The position numbers were made by a program, and so were the translations under genes. From the NCBI GenBank assembly GCA_002709235.1, contig PAQI01000026.1, positions 16,930 through 78,055 of the forward strand: a stretch of DNA of 61,126 bases, written 5' to 3'. The number at the start of each line of letters is the position of its first letter. Position 1 is the stretch's first letter. Under the pieces are notes generated by a model. That model was given only the letters and a program-made list of their open reading frames with translations. It did not search any database and was not told where the DNA came from. This DNA is from Hirschia sp. GTDB lineage: Bacteria; Pseudomonadota; Alphaproteobacteria; Caulobacterales; Hyphomonadaceae. This document shows, one piece after another, positions 49,002-58,519 of this stretch.

Positions 49002-51004
49002 TTGATCCCTGCCCTGGAATTTGTAGAAAACCAGGGCCTGGATGATGGGTGCAGCGATTGCCGTTCGATCTTGCCATTTCTACTGACGACGATCCTGACC
49101 GGATGATTGATATCCTGAAAGTTCAGATGATGTTTGATCAATGTGCCTGAAGATTGCTGATCGGTGTCTATGATAGCTGCGGCAAAAGGTAAGTTGGGAT
49201 CAGTACGTATATGTAACGAGGCTTGTTTCAGCTGGATGTTGCACGCCTCTATTCTACAATCATGCTCTGTCAGATCATCTGAGATCTGAAGCGGTGGTAA
49301 GCTCTTTTTGGTATTTTCGATGGTTTTGATGTGGATCCAACCATCTGGAGAATGAACGTAAACCTGTCGATGCGCATCGACTATTGCGATCGGTAATGGA
49401 CTTGCAAGCCAGGCGATGGAAGCCACTGCCATCGGTATAGATGATAGCCAACGCCACCTTCCATTCAAAATGACAAAACAGCTCGTGGCGACAATGAACC
49501 CGGCGAATGCCATAGTTCCCATAGGGCGTAGATCTCCACCTTCTCCTGAAGACATTAAAGTGGCTATCATCAGGATGACTTCGAGTGCTTTTCCAAGACT
49601 TTTCAGAAATATTTCTTCACCACCAAACGGAAAGGTTACCCCCGCGAGAGCAGCTGAAGGTGCCGCCCAGAATGAGATAATCGGCGTGGTAAGAATATTT
49701 GCAGGTATGGACAGGCTAGCGACCCTGTTGAAGTGAAATGCTGCAAATGGTGCTGTTGCAAGTGATGCTGTCAAAGAGGCGAAGGCTATGCCCCAGAAAA
49801 ATCGCCATCCTCTGATCACGACGCCACTTCCTGTTTTTCTCTTCTGAGTGGTCTCATAAACAGCGATCAACGCGGCTGTTGCAGCAAATGACATCTGATA
49901 ACCAGGTGAAACGACCGTTTCCGGTTGAACAAGAGTCACAAGAACCATTGCGATCGCCAAGCTTCTCAGGCTGAGAGCCGGTTGGTCAAAGACCTTTGCA
50001 GAGAACGCAATAACGGCCATGATATAAGCGCGCTGAGTAGCAACCGAGGCTCCCGAAATCAGAAGATAAGCAGTGCAGGCTGCCAGTGCAAAGCATGCAG
50101 CTACTCGAGGTGGGGGCCAGCGTAAGGCTAATGGCTCAACAAGAGTCAGAAGTCTGAGCGCACCCCAGAAGAACACCCCACCAGCCAGCCCCATATGTAA
50201 TCCGGATATCGCGAGCAGATGAGCCAGGCCAGACGCACGCAGAACCTCAACTTGGTCAGCCGGCATCAAGCTTCTGTCGCCAGAGATCATTGCCGCGACC
50301 ATCCCGCCAGACTTTTCACCTGAGGCTGCGCTTACATGAAGAGCAATCTTGCGACGTAACGCGCCTAAATGATCTTGAAATTTGCCCAGCCAGCCACGCT
50401 GCGTCAGGTCAAACGATATCGGTTGGCATTCACCCAGCACAAATCCCACTCCTCCCAATTGTTGGAAATATGCCTGTCTGGGAAAATTGAAATCACCGGG
50501 CAGAGCCGAATAAGGTGGAGGTGCCAGCATTGCAAGACAACGAATAGGCCTACCAGGGTCCAGCCTTGATGGCCGCCTTTGAGTGACACGAACATATCTC
50601 GGCGTTTCCTGCCGTGTCATACCAGATATTGCACTCGCCCGTATGCGAAGACGATTTCCCTTCGCCCCGTGCTCTATGGACGTCAGCACCCCCTCGATCC
50701 TAACAATGCCAACATCCGAATCGAGCATGGGTGACTTTACAAGGTCGCACTTCAATTTCGCTGCACTGAATCCTGCGCCAAACGCAAAAACGAAAATAAT
50801 CAGCAAGTCTGCAAATGGAATCCGATTGAGTTTGAAGCACCCCGCAATAATGGAAACCAAAATCGGAATGGTTACGAACAGCCAATCCGGCTCATAAGGC
50901 AGTTCCAGATAGACAGCCGCCCCAAAAGCCATGCAAAGCGGCGCTGCCAATGTCCAGCGCAGAGCATTGTCGTCAAGAAAGCGAGTGAATAATGCCCTTA
51001 ACAA
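48992..51004 (-). CDS. comEC: ComEC/Rec2-family DNA uptake channel without nuclease domain
   Basis: 670 residues, many membrane segments. N-terminal soluble OB-like domain (DUF4131 type, [46 protein letters not shown]), then the competence domain with [43 protein letters not shown]. The C-terminus (about 510-670) shows no HxHxDH motif, so the metallo-beta-lactamase nuclease domain of Gram-positive ComEC is missing. Conducts single-stranded DNA across the inner membrane in transformable bacteria; whether this strain is competent is unknown. Ends in the lexA coding end. Confidence 0.92.
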   Translation of the reverse strand: MLRALFTRFLDDNALRWTLAAPLCMAFGAAVYLELPYEPDWLFVTIPILVSIIAGCFKLNRIPFADLLIIFVFAFGAGFSAAKLKCDLVKSPMLDSDVGIVRIEGVLTSIEHGAKGNRLRIRASAISGMTRQETPRYVRVTQRRPSRLDPGRPIRCLAMLAPPPYSALPGDFNFPRQAYFQQLGGVGFVLGECQPISFDLTQRGWLGKFQDHLGALRRKIALHVSAASGEKSGGMVAAMISGDRSLMPADQVEVLRASGLAHLLAISGLHMGLAGGVFFWGALRLLTLVEPLALRWPPPRVAACFALAACTAYLLISGASVATQRAYIMAVIAFSAKVFDQPALSLRSLAIAMVLVTLVQPETVVSPGYQMSFAATAALIAVYETTQKRKTGSGVVIRGWRFFWGIAFASLTASLATAPFAAFHFNRVASLSIPANILTTPIISFWAAPSAALAGVTFPFGGEEIFLKSLGKALEVILMIATLMSSGEGGDLRPMGTMAFAGFIVATSCFVILNGRWRWLSSIPMAVASIAWLASPLPIAIVDAHRQVYVHSPDGWIHIKTIENTKKSLPPLQISDDLTEHDCRIEACNIQLKQASLHIRTDPNLPFAAAIIDTDQQSSGTLIKHHLNFQDINHPVRIVVSRNGKIERQSLHPSSRPWFSTNSRAGINHE
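49011..49037. other. Hairpin at the lexA/comEC convergence
   Basis: GCCCTGG (49011-49017) and CCAGGGC (49031-49037) form a 7-pair stem with a 13-base loop, 10 bases past the lexA stop and inside the comEC C-terminal codons. No U run on the plus strand. It may end lexA transcripts imperfectly, or be chance. Confidence 0.35.
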
Positions 51005-51130
51005 CCGGAAACCGCTCCTTTATCGAAACATTTCCGACGACAGCACTTGCAGTGAAGGGGCCGATTGTGGTCTTGAATGCGCAAACGCCGTTGAAACGCA
51101 TTACTATTTTGCGTTTGACGCCATAAGAAA

Positions 51131-52618
51131 ATGGTAACTGAATCTGACATGACAGTGGTCACGCGATTTGCCCCCTCACCCACTGGCTACCTTCATATCG
51201 GAGGTGCCCGAACAGCATTGTTCAACTGGCTTTACGCAAAAGCCAAGGGTGGAAAATTTCTTCTTCGTATAGAAGACACCGACCGAGAGCGTTCTACAAC
51301 TGAGGCTGTTGATGCTTTATTGGCTGGACTGCAGTGGATGGGAATAGAGTGGGACGATCCCCCTGTCTATCAACATGAACGCGCCAACCGACATCGCGAA
51401 GTTGCTGAAGCACTTATTGCTACCGGACATGCATTTCGGTGTTACGTCACACAGGAGGAACTGACCGAACGGCGCGAAGCGGGGCAGGAAAAGCGTGTAG
51501 CTGCGAAGGCTGCTGAAGGCGCTGGTAATGTCGAAGAGGCTGCGCAACTACGCGCACAAGCTGATGAGCTGCTCGCAGCCTATAGATCGCCTTATCGTGA
51601 CGGGGCCGTTCCCGAGAACAGTTCCGCTCCTCATGTCGTGCGTCTCAAGGCACCAGATCAAGGTCGCATTTCGTTCACCGACGCAGTTCAAGGGGATGTC
51701 GGCGTCGATGCTGCAAGCATTGATGATCTGGTTCTTCTTCGTGCGGATGGAACGCCGACCTATATGTTGGCCGTTGTGGTTGATGATCACGATATGGGCG
51801 TGACGCAGATCATCCGTGGCGATGACCATCTTACAAACACATATCGACAGTTGCCGATATATTCAGCCATGAAATGGACTGCGCCCAACTTTGCCCATGT
51901 ACCCCTGATTCACGGCCCTGATGGCAAGAAGCTCTCCAAACGTCATGGCGCTCTCGGTGTCGAAGCCTATCGGGAGCTGGGCTATCTGCCCGAATCTTTG
52001 CGAAATTACCTTTTGAGATTGGGCTGGTCTCATGGAGATGATGAAATCATCTCTGATACCCAGGCGATGGAGTGGTTTGATCTGCCGGGATTGGGGCGCT
52101 CACCTGCCCGCCTGGATCTGGATAAACTCTCCCATATAAATGCTCATTATATGACCATGGCTGACGACAGCCGCCTGTTTAGCGAACTTCTCAAGCTAGA
52201 TGGAATGTCTGAATTGGATGATGCGGTTCTCAAGCGTGTCAAAACCGCAATATCCGGATTGAAAGCTCGATCGTCCACGATATGTGACATGAGAGATCAA
52301 GCAGGATTTTTATTTGATATTCGTCCAATTGAACTCAGTGGAAAACTGCGTAAGAAGGTAGATGACGAAGCCTTGGAACGATTGGCCCGTCTTCGGGTGC
52401 TGTTATCCGAGATCAGTGATTGGTCTGTGGATCCACTTGAAGCAACGCTTTCTGGATTCTGTGCCGACGAGGGTATAGGAATGGGAAAGATTGGGCCCGC
52501 TCTTCGAGCTGCTCTCACCGGAGGCGCTCCGTCACCAGATTTGAGTGTTGTGCTGTACTGGTTAGGTCAGGACGAAACGCTCGCTCGCATAAACGATCAG
52601 ATTACTAAGGCCGCCTAA
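51131..52618 (+). CDS. gltX: Glutamyl-tRNA synthetase
   Basis: 495 residues. RFAPSPTGYLHIGGARTALFNWLYAK carries the HIGH-type motif; KLSKRHGALGVEAY is the KMSKS-type loop. A zinc-binding knuckle is not obvious, as in many alphaproteobacterial copies. Charges tRNA-Glu. ATG 51131 and an in-frame ATG at 51149 are both possible; neither has a convincing Shine-Dalgarno. Whether a second gltX copy with tRNA-Gln specificity exists elsewhere cannot be seen from this window. Confidence 0.96.
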   Translation: MVTESDMTVVTRFAPSPTGYLHIGGARTALFNWLYAKAKGGKFLLRIEDTDRERSTTEAVDALLAGLQWMGIEWDDPPVYQHERANRHREVAEALIATGHAFRCYVTQEELTERREAGQEKRVAAKAAEGAGNVEEAAQLRAQADELLAAYRSPYRDGAVPENSSAPHVVRLKAPDQGRISFTDAVQGDVGVDAASIDDLVLLRADGTPTYMLAVVVDDHDMGVTQIIRGDDHLTNTYRQLPIYSAMKWTAPNFAHVPLIHGPDGKKLSKRHGALGVEAYRELGYLPESLRNYLLRLGWSHGDDEIISDTQAMEWFDLPGLGRSPARLDLDKLSHINAHYMTMADDSRLFSELLKLDGMSELDDAVLKRVKTAISGLKARSSTICDMRDQAGFLFDIRPIELSGKLRKKVDDEALERLARLRVLLSEISDWSVDPLEATLSGFCADEGIGMGKIGPALRAALTGGAPSPDLSVVLYWLGQDETLARINDQITKAA

Positions 52619-52665
52619 AAACGCAAAGAAACAACAGGCCATATCTAACTTAGGGGCTGAAAAGC

Positions 52666-53970
52666 ATGCAAAACAAAGTCAAACCGAACGGTACCGCCAC
52701 TCTTACAGTCAAGGGTACTACAGCAGAACTCCCAGTCTATTCAGGTACGCTGGGCCCCGATGTCATAGATATAGCGACACTGAACAAACAGACCGATCAT
52801 TTTACTCTGGACCCAGGTTTCACCTCTACAGGTAGTTGTGAGAGCCAGATTACCTTCATTGATGGCGACAAGGGCATTCTGCTTCACCGCGGTTACCCAA
52901 TTGACCAATTGGCTGAAAAATCGAACTACCTCGAAGTCTGCTACCTGCTTTTGAACGGTGAGCTACCGACAGCTTCAGAACTGGAAGATTACACAACATC
53001 TATAACCATGCATACCATGCTGCATGCCCAGTTCGACCGCTTCTTCGAAGGTTTCCGTCGTGACGCGCACCCAATGGCAATCATGGTTGGTGCAGTAGGC
53101 GCACTTTCCGCTTTCTACCATGACTCCACCGACATCACCGACCCTTACCAGCGTCTGGTGGCTGCCCACCGCATGATTGCAAAAATGCCGACGATTGCAG
53201 GGCGCGCCCACAAATACTCGATCGGTCAGCCTTTCATCTCTCCACGCAATGAGCTGGACTACGCATCCAATTTCCTGCGGATGTGTTTCGCAGTGCCCGC
53301 AGAAGACTATCAGGTACAGGAAGTCATGGCGCGAGCCATGGACAAGATCTTCATCCTTCACGCTGACCACGAGCAGAATGCATCCACATCCACAGTGCGT
53401 CTGGCCGGATCCTCGGGAGCCAACCCTTTTGCTTGTATTGCAGCAGGTATTGCTTGCCTGTGGGGTCCTTCCCATGGGGGTGCAAATGAAGCTGCACTCA
53501 ACATGCTTCAGGAAATCGGTACTGTTGACCGCATTCCTGAATATGTCGCGCGCGCAAAAGACAAATCAGATCCGTTCCGTCTGATGGGCTTTGGCCACCG
53601 CGTTTACAAGAATTACGACCCACGCGCCAAAGTGATGCAAAAGACCTGTCATGAGGTACTGGAAGCAGTTGGGCACAATAACGACCCATTGCTTCAGGTA
53701 GCGATGGAGCTCGAGAAGATTGCGCTTGAAGACCCATACTTCATTGACAAGAAACTTTACCCGAACATCGACTTCTATTCAGGTATCACCCTCAAAGCGA
53801 TGGGTTTCCCGACAGAGATGTTCACGGTTCTTTTTGCCTTGGCACGTACAGTTGGCTGGATTGCTCAATGGCAGGAAATGATTGAGGACCCAACCCAACG
53901 TATCGGGCGTCCCCGTCAGATCTATACCGGTGCCCCCATGCGCGACTACAAGCCAGTCGGCGCGCGGTAA
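52666..53970 (+). CDS. gltA: Citrate synthase (type II)
   Basis: 434 residues, the size of the hexameric Gram-negative enzyme. [15 protein letters not shown] and [34 protein letters not shown] at the N-terminus; catalytic residues in [10 protein letters not shown] (His) and [13 protein letters not shown] (His), plus the late Asp region. Condenses acetyl-CoA with oxaloacetate. An AGGGG-like Shine-Dalgarno precedes ATG 52666 by about 10 bases, and 47 bases separate it from gltX. Confidence 0.97.
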   Translation: MQNKVKPNGTATLTVKGTTAELPVYSGTLGPDVIDIATLNKQTDHFTLDPGFTSTGSCESQITFIDGDKGILLHRGYPIDQLAEKSNYLEVCYLLLNGELPTASELEDYTTSITMHTMLHAQFDRFFEGFRRDAHPMAIMVGAVGALSAFYHDSTDITDPYQRLVAAHRMIAKMPTIAGRAHKYSIGQPFISPRNELDYASNFLRMCFAVPAEDYQVQEVMARAMDKIFILHADHEQNASTSTVRLAGSSGANPFACIAAGIACLWGPSHGGANEAALNMLQEIGTVDRIPEYVARAKDKSDPFRLMGFGHRVYKNYDPRAKVMQKTCHEVLEAVGHNNDPLLQVAMELEKIALEDPYFIDKKLYPNIDFYSGITLKAMGFPTEMFTVLFALARTVGWIAQWQEMIEDPTQRIGRPRQIYTGAPMRDYKPVGAR

Positions 53971-53992
53971 TCCCGTTCTGAATTCTTGAGAT

Positions 53993-54028
53993 AAGAGCCG
54001 TTCCTGGAAGACAGGTGCGGCTCTTTTT
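53993..54028 (+). terminator. Intrinsic terminator between gltA and lpxB
   Basis: AAGAGCCG (53993-54000) pairs with CGGCTCTT (54018-54025); CCTG and CAGG pair again inside the loop. A U run follows on the plus strand (54024-54028). It lies 22 bases past the gltA stop and directly abuts the lpxB stop (54028-54030), so it probably serves both convergent genes. Confidence 0.85.
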
Positions 54029-55179
54029 CATTGACTGGAGGCGAGCTTCAAAATCGTCTCTGCCGCAATATCGGCGGCCGCACGCCCACCTCGCCCCATT
54101 GTATCGAGCGCTTCAAATTGTGCTGCAATTTGGGCTTTTCGCTTCGACGTGTTTGACAAAATCTTTTCAGCTGCCGCGCTGACTCGATCAGGCGTGAGTT
54201 TTGTCTGAATAAACTCAGGGGCGACCGGCCGCCCAGCAGCCACATTCAGTAAGGTAAGATAGGGAGACTTCATCAGGAATGCGCGTGCAATCGCCCATGT
54301 GATCCATCCAATCTTATAGCCAACCACGATTGGGGTTCCCTGTAGTGCAACTTCCGTTGTCACAGTTCCCGAACATGTTAGTGCAACATCCATCGCCGAA
54401 AACGCATCTGCCTTCTCGGTATCTCCGCTGACAAGAAGATGAGGGAAGGTCCACTCTGATGAGCTTTTCCTGAGGGTATCCGACACGGCATCGGCAGCGA
54501 AGCAGACGACCACCCTATCTGGTCGATTGTCGCAAAGTTTCGAAGCAGCCGCTTCTAGTACCGGCAATACTCTTCGCATTTCAGAAAGCCGACTACCGGG
54601 CAACAACCCGATAACTTCCTTACCTGTAATGCCATGGCGTTGTTTGAAATCTGCTTTGTCGCCCAGATCAGTACGCGACACTGCCGGATTGCCGATGACC
54701 GTCGTTGGCAGGTCATAGGGTTCGTAGAAGGGAGTCTCGAACTGATGAATACAGAGTAAGTGATCAACATGCTGCGCGAGGATTTTCGCTCGCCCCGCTC
54801 TCGTCGCCCAAACTTGGGGTCCGACAAGTTTGACCCTCAGCGCATCACTGCCCAGTTCCTTCATTCGCTGACCAACGCGCCACATAAAGCCCCAGCTATC
54901 GATCAGGACTACAACGTCCGGTTTGGACTTCATGATATCTTCAGCTGCAATTTCCACGTGCTTTTTTACTGTTTTGTACGCACGTAAACCTTCGATCAAA
55001 CCAATGACAGACAAGCTGTCTATATTGAATAGAGACGGCACTCCGCGCCTGGCCATGGCAGGACCGCCAATGCCCGCAAACTCTATATCGCAATCCTGCT
55101 TTCTAAGGGCATCAATAAGGTCTGCGCCGAGCGCATCCCCTGACGGTTCCGCAGCAACAATATAGATTTTCAATGTCAC
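54028..55179 (-). CDS. lpxB: Lipid A disaccharide synthase
   Basis: 383 residues. IYIVAAEPSGDALGADLIDALRKQ at the start, VVLIDSWGFMWRVGQRMKE, VGPQVWATRAGRAKILAQHVDHLLCIHQFE, and LLPGSRLSEMRRVLPVLEAAA are typical. A GT-B glycosyltransferase joining UDP-2,3-diacylglucosamine and lipid X on the inner-membrane face. Overlaps lpxI by four bases, so the two are coupled. Confidence 0.96.
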   Translation of the reverse strand: MTLKIYIVAAEPSGDALGADLIDALRKQDCDIEFAGIGGPAMARRGVPSLFNIDSLSVIGLIEGLRAYKTVKKHVEIAAEDIMKSKPDVVVLIDSWGFMWRVGQRMKELGSDALRVKLVGPQVWATRAGRAKILAQHVDHLLCIHQFETPFYEPYDLPTTVIGNPAVSRTDLGDKADFKQRHGITGKEVIGLLPGSRLSEMRRVLPVLEAAASKLCDNRPDRVVVCFAADAVSDTLRKSSSEWTFPHLLVSGDTEKADAFSAMDVALTCSGTVTTEVALQGTPIVVGYKIGWITWAIARAFLMKSPYLTLLNVAAGRPVAPEFIQTKLTPDRVSAAAEKILSNTSKRKAQIAAQFEALDTMGRGGRAAADIAAETILKLASSQ

Positions 55180-56048
55180 GATTTTTCGCTTCTGGAGACT
55201 TCTTCATTGGTAAAGCCATAGATCCAGATCCCCAGATCATTGGCTTCCGCAACCAATTCAGCCTGATCAAGGATCAACGCGTTAGATGCCTCCAGCGCTA
55301 TTCCAGCCAGGCCAGCTGCTGCAACACCTCGCAATGTACTCAAGCCAATAGTTGGAAGATCAATTCGTCTTTCCTGAACTGGCTTGGGGCGCTTTACAAG
55401 AACGCCGTCCCGCTTGTCCGCACGTCCTCTCAACTCTTCTGGAAGGCCTGCACATCTTTGTAGCATCAGGTCTGTGCCCTCCTGGGCCTCTACCGCTAGG
55501 ACAAGTCCTCTACAGCAGACCGCGCCTTGTCCAATATCCAACTGCCCGATCTCGGCCGCAATAAAAGCTGCTTTGCGAATATCAGCCATGTTGCTTTCAC
55601 TGGGCTTTAGTTCGGTCAAAGCGCCCTGAGGCACTAATAGCGATTCCAGGACATCATCAGCGCCCACCACCTTGAAGCCCTCTCTTTCGAACACAGCGAG
55701 GATTGCACGCAATAGTGCGTCATCGCCTTTTCGAGCCGCAGCAACAATCTTGGGCAGGGCTTTCAAGCCCCTACTGTCTACCTTGAAGGATTTGAAATCA
55801 GGCCGATGCACGATTCCAGCAAAACAGAGTTCTTCAACACCTGCGTCTCTTAGAGCGCGGATCTGCTTTCCGGTTTCACCGACAGAAAGTTCTATGCCCT
55901 GATATGCCTTCAACAGGTCCGGTTCCACGAACCCCTTGACACCCACTATATAGACTTCCCGGCCTTGAGCTATCGCGCCCGAGGCTATGACTGCAGGCAG
56001 ATTTCCTCCCCCTGCTATCAATCCCAATTTTGCCGGTACTTCACTCAT
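55176..56048 (-). CDS. lpxI: UDP-2,3-diacylglucosamine pyrophosphatase LpxI
   Basis: About 290 residues. The DUF1009/LpxI fold begins LGLIAGGGNLPAVIASGAIAQG and has a long C-terminal part with GAVCCRGLVLAVEAQEGTDLML and VKRPKPVQERRIDLPTIGLSTL. LpxI replaces LpxH in alphaproteobacteria to make lipid X. Start at 56048 gives a clean ATGA overlap with the lpxA stop; an ATG at 56066 is also in frame. Sits exactly between lpxA and lpxB. Confidence 0.94.
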   Translation of the reverse strand: MSEVPAKLGLIAGGGNLPAVIASGAIAQGREVYIVGVKGFVEPDLLKAYQGIELSVGETGKQIRALRDAGVEELCFAGIVHRPDFKSFKVDSRGLKALPKIVAAARKGDDALLRAILAVFEREGFKVVGADDVLESLLVPQGALTELKPSESNMADIRKAAFIAAEIGQLDIGQGAVCCRGLVLAVEAQEGTDLMLQRCAGLPEELRGRADKRDGVLVKRPKPVQERRIDLPTIGLSTLRGVAAAGLAGIALEASNALILDQAELVAEANDLGIWIYGFTNEEVSRSEKS

Positions 56049-56836
56049 GGTGCTTTCGGAATGCATAGATGGCGTATTGAACTGTGCTTGATGAATTCAA
56101 CCATTTCCATCACCAGCTCCTGATGCTCATATAGCCGAACTGCATCATTGATACGCTCCTGAAATGTACCTTCAGACGCAAAAAACAAGCGATAAGCCGT
56201 TCGCAGATCGTTGATCGAATCCCGGTTGAAACCGCGACGTTTGAGTCCAACGAGGTTCAGGCCGGCCAATCGTCCATGATTATCCACCATTCCATAAGGT
56301 ATGACGTCTCCAGTTACCGCGGCTCCGCCGCCGAGAAATGCATGACGCCCAATTCGGCAATGCTGATGCACGGCCGAGAGCCCACCTAGAATAACCTGGT
56401 CTCCAACAACGACATGACCGCCCAAAGTGGCACTGTTTGCGAATGTTACATTGTTCCCGACAATGCAATCATGCCCCACATGCGAGCCAACCATAAAATA
56501 GCAACTATCACCCACAACGGTCTGACCACGGCCTGAAGGCGTCCCAAGGTGCATGGTTGCATGCTCACGAACCGTGACATGGTCACCGATGATCAAGGTT
56601 GTGTCTTCACCATCATATTTGAAGTCCTGCGGAGGATGACCCAATGCGGCGAATGGATAGATGGTGGCATCAGTACCAATCGTTGTGGATCCCGCGATTG
56701 ACACATGACTTATCAACCGTCCCCCATCCCCGATTTTTACACCAGACCCGACTATGCAAGCTGGTCCGATATCGACATTCTCCCCCAGCTCTGCGCCTTT
56801 TTCGACAATTGCACTGGGATGAACTTGGACGCCCAT
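56045..56836 (-). CDS. lpxA: UDP-N-acetylglucosamine acyltransferase
   Basis: 263 residues of left-handed beta-helix: VHPSAIVEKGAELGENVDIGP, hexapeptide repeats, and the catalytic His in MVGSHVGHDCIVGN (His122, equivalent to E. coli His125). The C-terminal helical domain has NLVGLKRRGFNRDSINDLRTAYRLFF. First committed step of lipid A synthesis. It follows lpxD after 59 bases; fabZ, which usually sits between them, is not there. Confidence 0.96.
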   Translation of the reverse strand: MGVQVHPSAIVEKGAELGENVDIGPACIVGSGVKIGDGGRLISHVSIAGSTTIGTDATIYPFAALGHPPQDFKYDGEDTTLIIGDHVTVREHATMHLGTPSGRGQTVVGDSCYFMVGSHVGHDCIVGNNVTFANSATLGGHVVVGDQVILGGLSAVHQHCRIGRHAFLGGGAAVTGDVIPYGMVDNHGRLAGLNLVGLKRRGFNRDSINDLRTAYRLFFASEGTFQERINDAVRLYEHQELVMEMVEFIKHSSIRHLCIPKAP

Positions 56837-56895
56837 GTTAATTCCTCATCGGGGGTTGGAGATGCAAGACAAGACAACTTCGTAAACAGGCAGTT

Positions 56896-57894
56896 TCAGG
56901 ATTTTCCTGATGCAGCCTTTGCAAGCCATGCAACTTCTCGAAAGAACATCTTGAGGGGTTTTGCCGGGACTCCCACCCAAGTCTCGCCGGGGGGAACGTC
57001 TTTCATTGTCGCTGCACCCGCACCCAATCGAGCACCTGTACCAACATTGATATGATCAGCGACCCCCACTCTACCGCCCATCATGACCCCAGCACCAATA
57101 TTTGCTGAACCTGCCAATCCTGCAAAGGCTGCCATGACGGTATTTGGACCGACTTTTACATTGTGGGCGATCTGACTCAAATTATCAATTTTGACGTTTG
57201 TTCCGATCTCGGTGTCTTCGAACAAGCCTCGATCAATCGTAACGCATGAACCGATAGAGACGCCATCTTGTATGATCACGCGGCCAAAATGCGGTGTATC
57301 CAACAAACCTTCCGCGCTTTCTGCCAGACCGAATCCAGAATCACCGATCACACTGCCGGACAGAATAGTTACCCCGTCTCCAATATGAGCGAAGGAGATG
57401 GTGCAATTAGAGCCGATGCTACAATCACGACCGATTGTCACGCCTGTGCTAATAACAGTACCGGGTGAGATCCTTGTTCCTGCCCCAATTCTGACATTTG
57501 GCCCAATGGTTACATTCGGCGCGAGAATAACATTGTCCTCGAGCACTGCACTGGGATCTATCAATTGGGTCGATGACCACCCCCATTTGGGAGTGACCAC
57601 TTGCTTGGCTGCTTTTGCGAATGCACCACGTGGAAAGCGTGTTTCGATCAACAAAGCCGGTCCGCTGTAGTCTGTGCTCGCACCTACTGGTGCAAAACAG
57701 ACAACAGCCTCATCACAATCATTCAATTGTTTGGCTTTTTCCACGAATGTCAGGTCAAATTCGCGCGCATTTTCGAATGCTGCAACAGATTTGATGACTG
57801 CTTTTTGGAGGTCATGTTCGCCAGAAAAGCTGTCAGCGCCCGCTATATCCGAGGCGCTGACTTCGTTCACATCATAGAATGTTGCGTCTATCAC
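56896..57894 (-). CDS. lpxD: UDP-3-O-acylglucosamine N-acyltransferase
   Basis: 332 residues. A variable N-terminal uridine-binding domain (to about 105), then hexapeptide helices (DPSAVLEDNVILAPNVTIGPNVRIGAGT ...), with the catalytic His in NLSQIAHNVKVGPNTVMAAFAG and a C-terminal helix. Adds the N-linked acyl chain in lipid A synthesis. 35 bases after the OmpH/Skp gene on the same strand. Confidence 0.95.
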   Translation of the reverse strand: MIDATFYDVNEVSASDIAGADSFSGEHDLQKAVIKSVAAFENAREFDLTFVEKAKQLNDCDEAVVCFAPVGASTDYSGPALLIETRFPRGAFAKAAKQVVTPKWGWSSTQLIDPSAVLEDNVILAPNVTIGPNVRIGAGTRISPGTVISTGVTIGRDCSIGSNCTISFAHIGDGVTILSGSVIGDSGFGLAESAEGLLDTPHFGRVIIQDGVSIGSCVTIDRGLFEDTEIGTNVKIDNLSQIAHNVKVGPNTVMAAFAGLAGSANIGAGVMMGGRVGVADHINVGTGARLGAGAATMKDVPPGETWVGVPAKPLKMFFREVAWLAKAASGKS

Positions 57895-57929
57895 AGGGGC
57901 CGCCCTATCAAGACAGATAAATGATCTGC

Positions 57930-58508
57930 TTATTGTTGCTGTTTTGGCAATGTCTGTTTTGTCACTGCAATGGATGGCGTCGTTGCATCCAGCTTTGCAA
58001 TGACGGCTGCTGTTTTGTCGATACTATCAGATGCATGTACAGCCGCACTGCGGTCCAGAACTACGTCTGCATTGTTTTCCGCAATAACCGCTTCCAGAGC
58101 TGGCCCCAGAGCTTCAAAGAACTTGTTCCAGGCATCACGGCTGGTCAGTTCTATTTCAGCAGCACGGGTTTGACGTTTTACTTCAAACTCCTGCGCGCGC
58201 TTTTGAAAGCTTTTGATCCTGTCGAGCAGCGCCGCATCCTGACGTATGGCAGCCTGGTTCAAGGGTTTAACCTTGTCGTTCAGACTCTTCTCTTCTTTTT
58301 GCAACGCTTCAGCGGCAGGCTTCAGCTCATTGCCAATTTGCTCAGAAATTGTGTTGAGCTTGGAGGCAATATCCTTGCCTGCCTTGCTGTCACGCATGAT
58401 CTTGGCCTGATCAATAACAATGACATTGGTTTCGGCATATGCCTGCATCAGTGAGCTGAATGCAAAAACCGACGCCGCTAAGGCAAAAAATAGGTTACGC
58501 AATTTCAT
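57930..58508 (-). CDS. skp: Periplasmic chaperone OmpH/Skp
   Basis: 192 residues. Signal peptide 1-25 ending AYA; then NVIVIDQAKIMRDSKAGKDIASKL and a long charged coiled coil (about 50-140), as in the jellyfish-like Skp trimer. It holds unfolded outer-membrane proteins for BamA. It lies between bamA and lpxD, the classic order. Confidence 0.92.
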   Translation of the reverse strand: MKLRNLFFALAASVFAFSSLMQAYAETNVIVIDQAKIMRDSKAGKDIASKLNTISEQIGNELKPAAEALQKEEKSLNDKVKPLNQAAIRQDAALLDRIKSFQKRAQEFEVKRQTRAAEIELTSRDAWNKFFEALGPALEAVIAENNADVVLDRSAAVHASDSIDKTAAVIAKLDATTPSIAVTKQTLPKQQQ

Positions 58509-58519
58509 GAGTTACTTTC

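Noticed and set aside
51082-51117. Inverted repeat CAAACGC ... GCGTTTG between comEC and gltX
   Set aside because: Seven-pair arms separated by 22 bases with no other support; likely chance in a GC-mixed promoter region.
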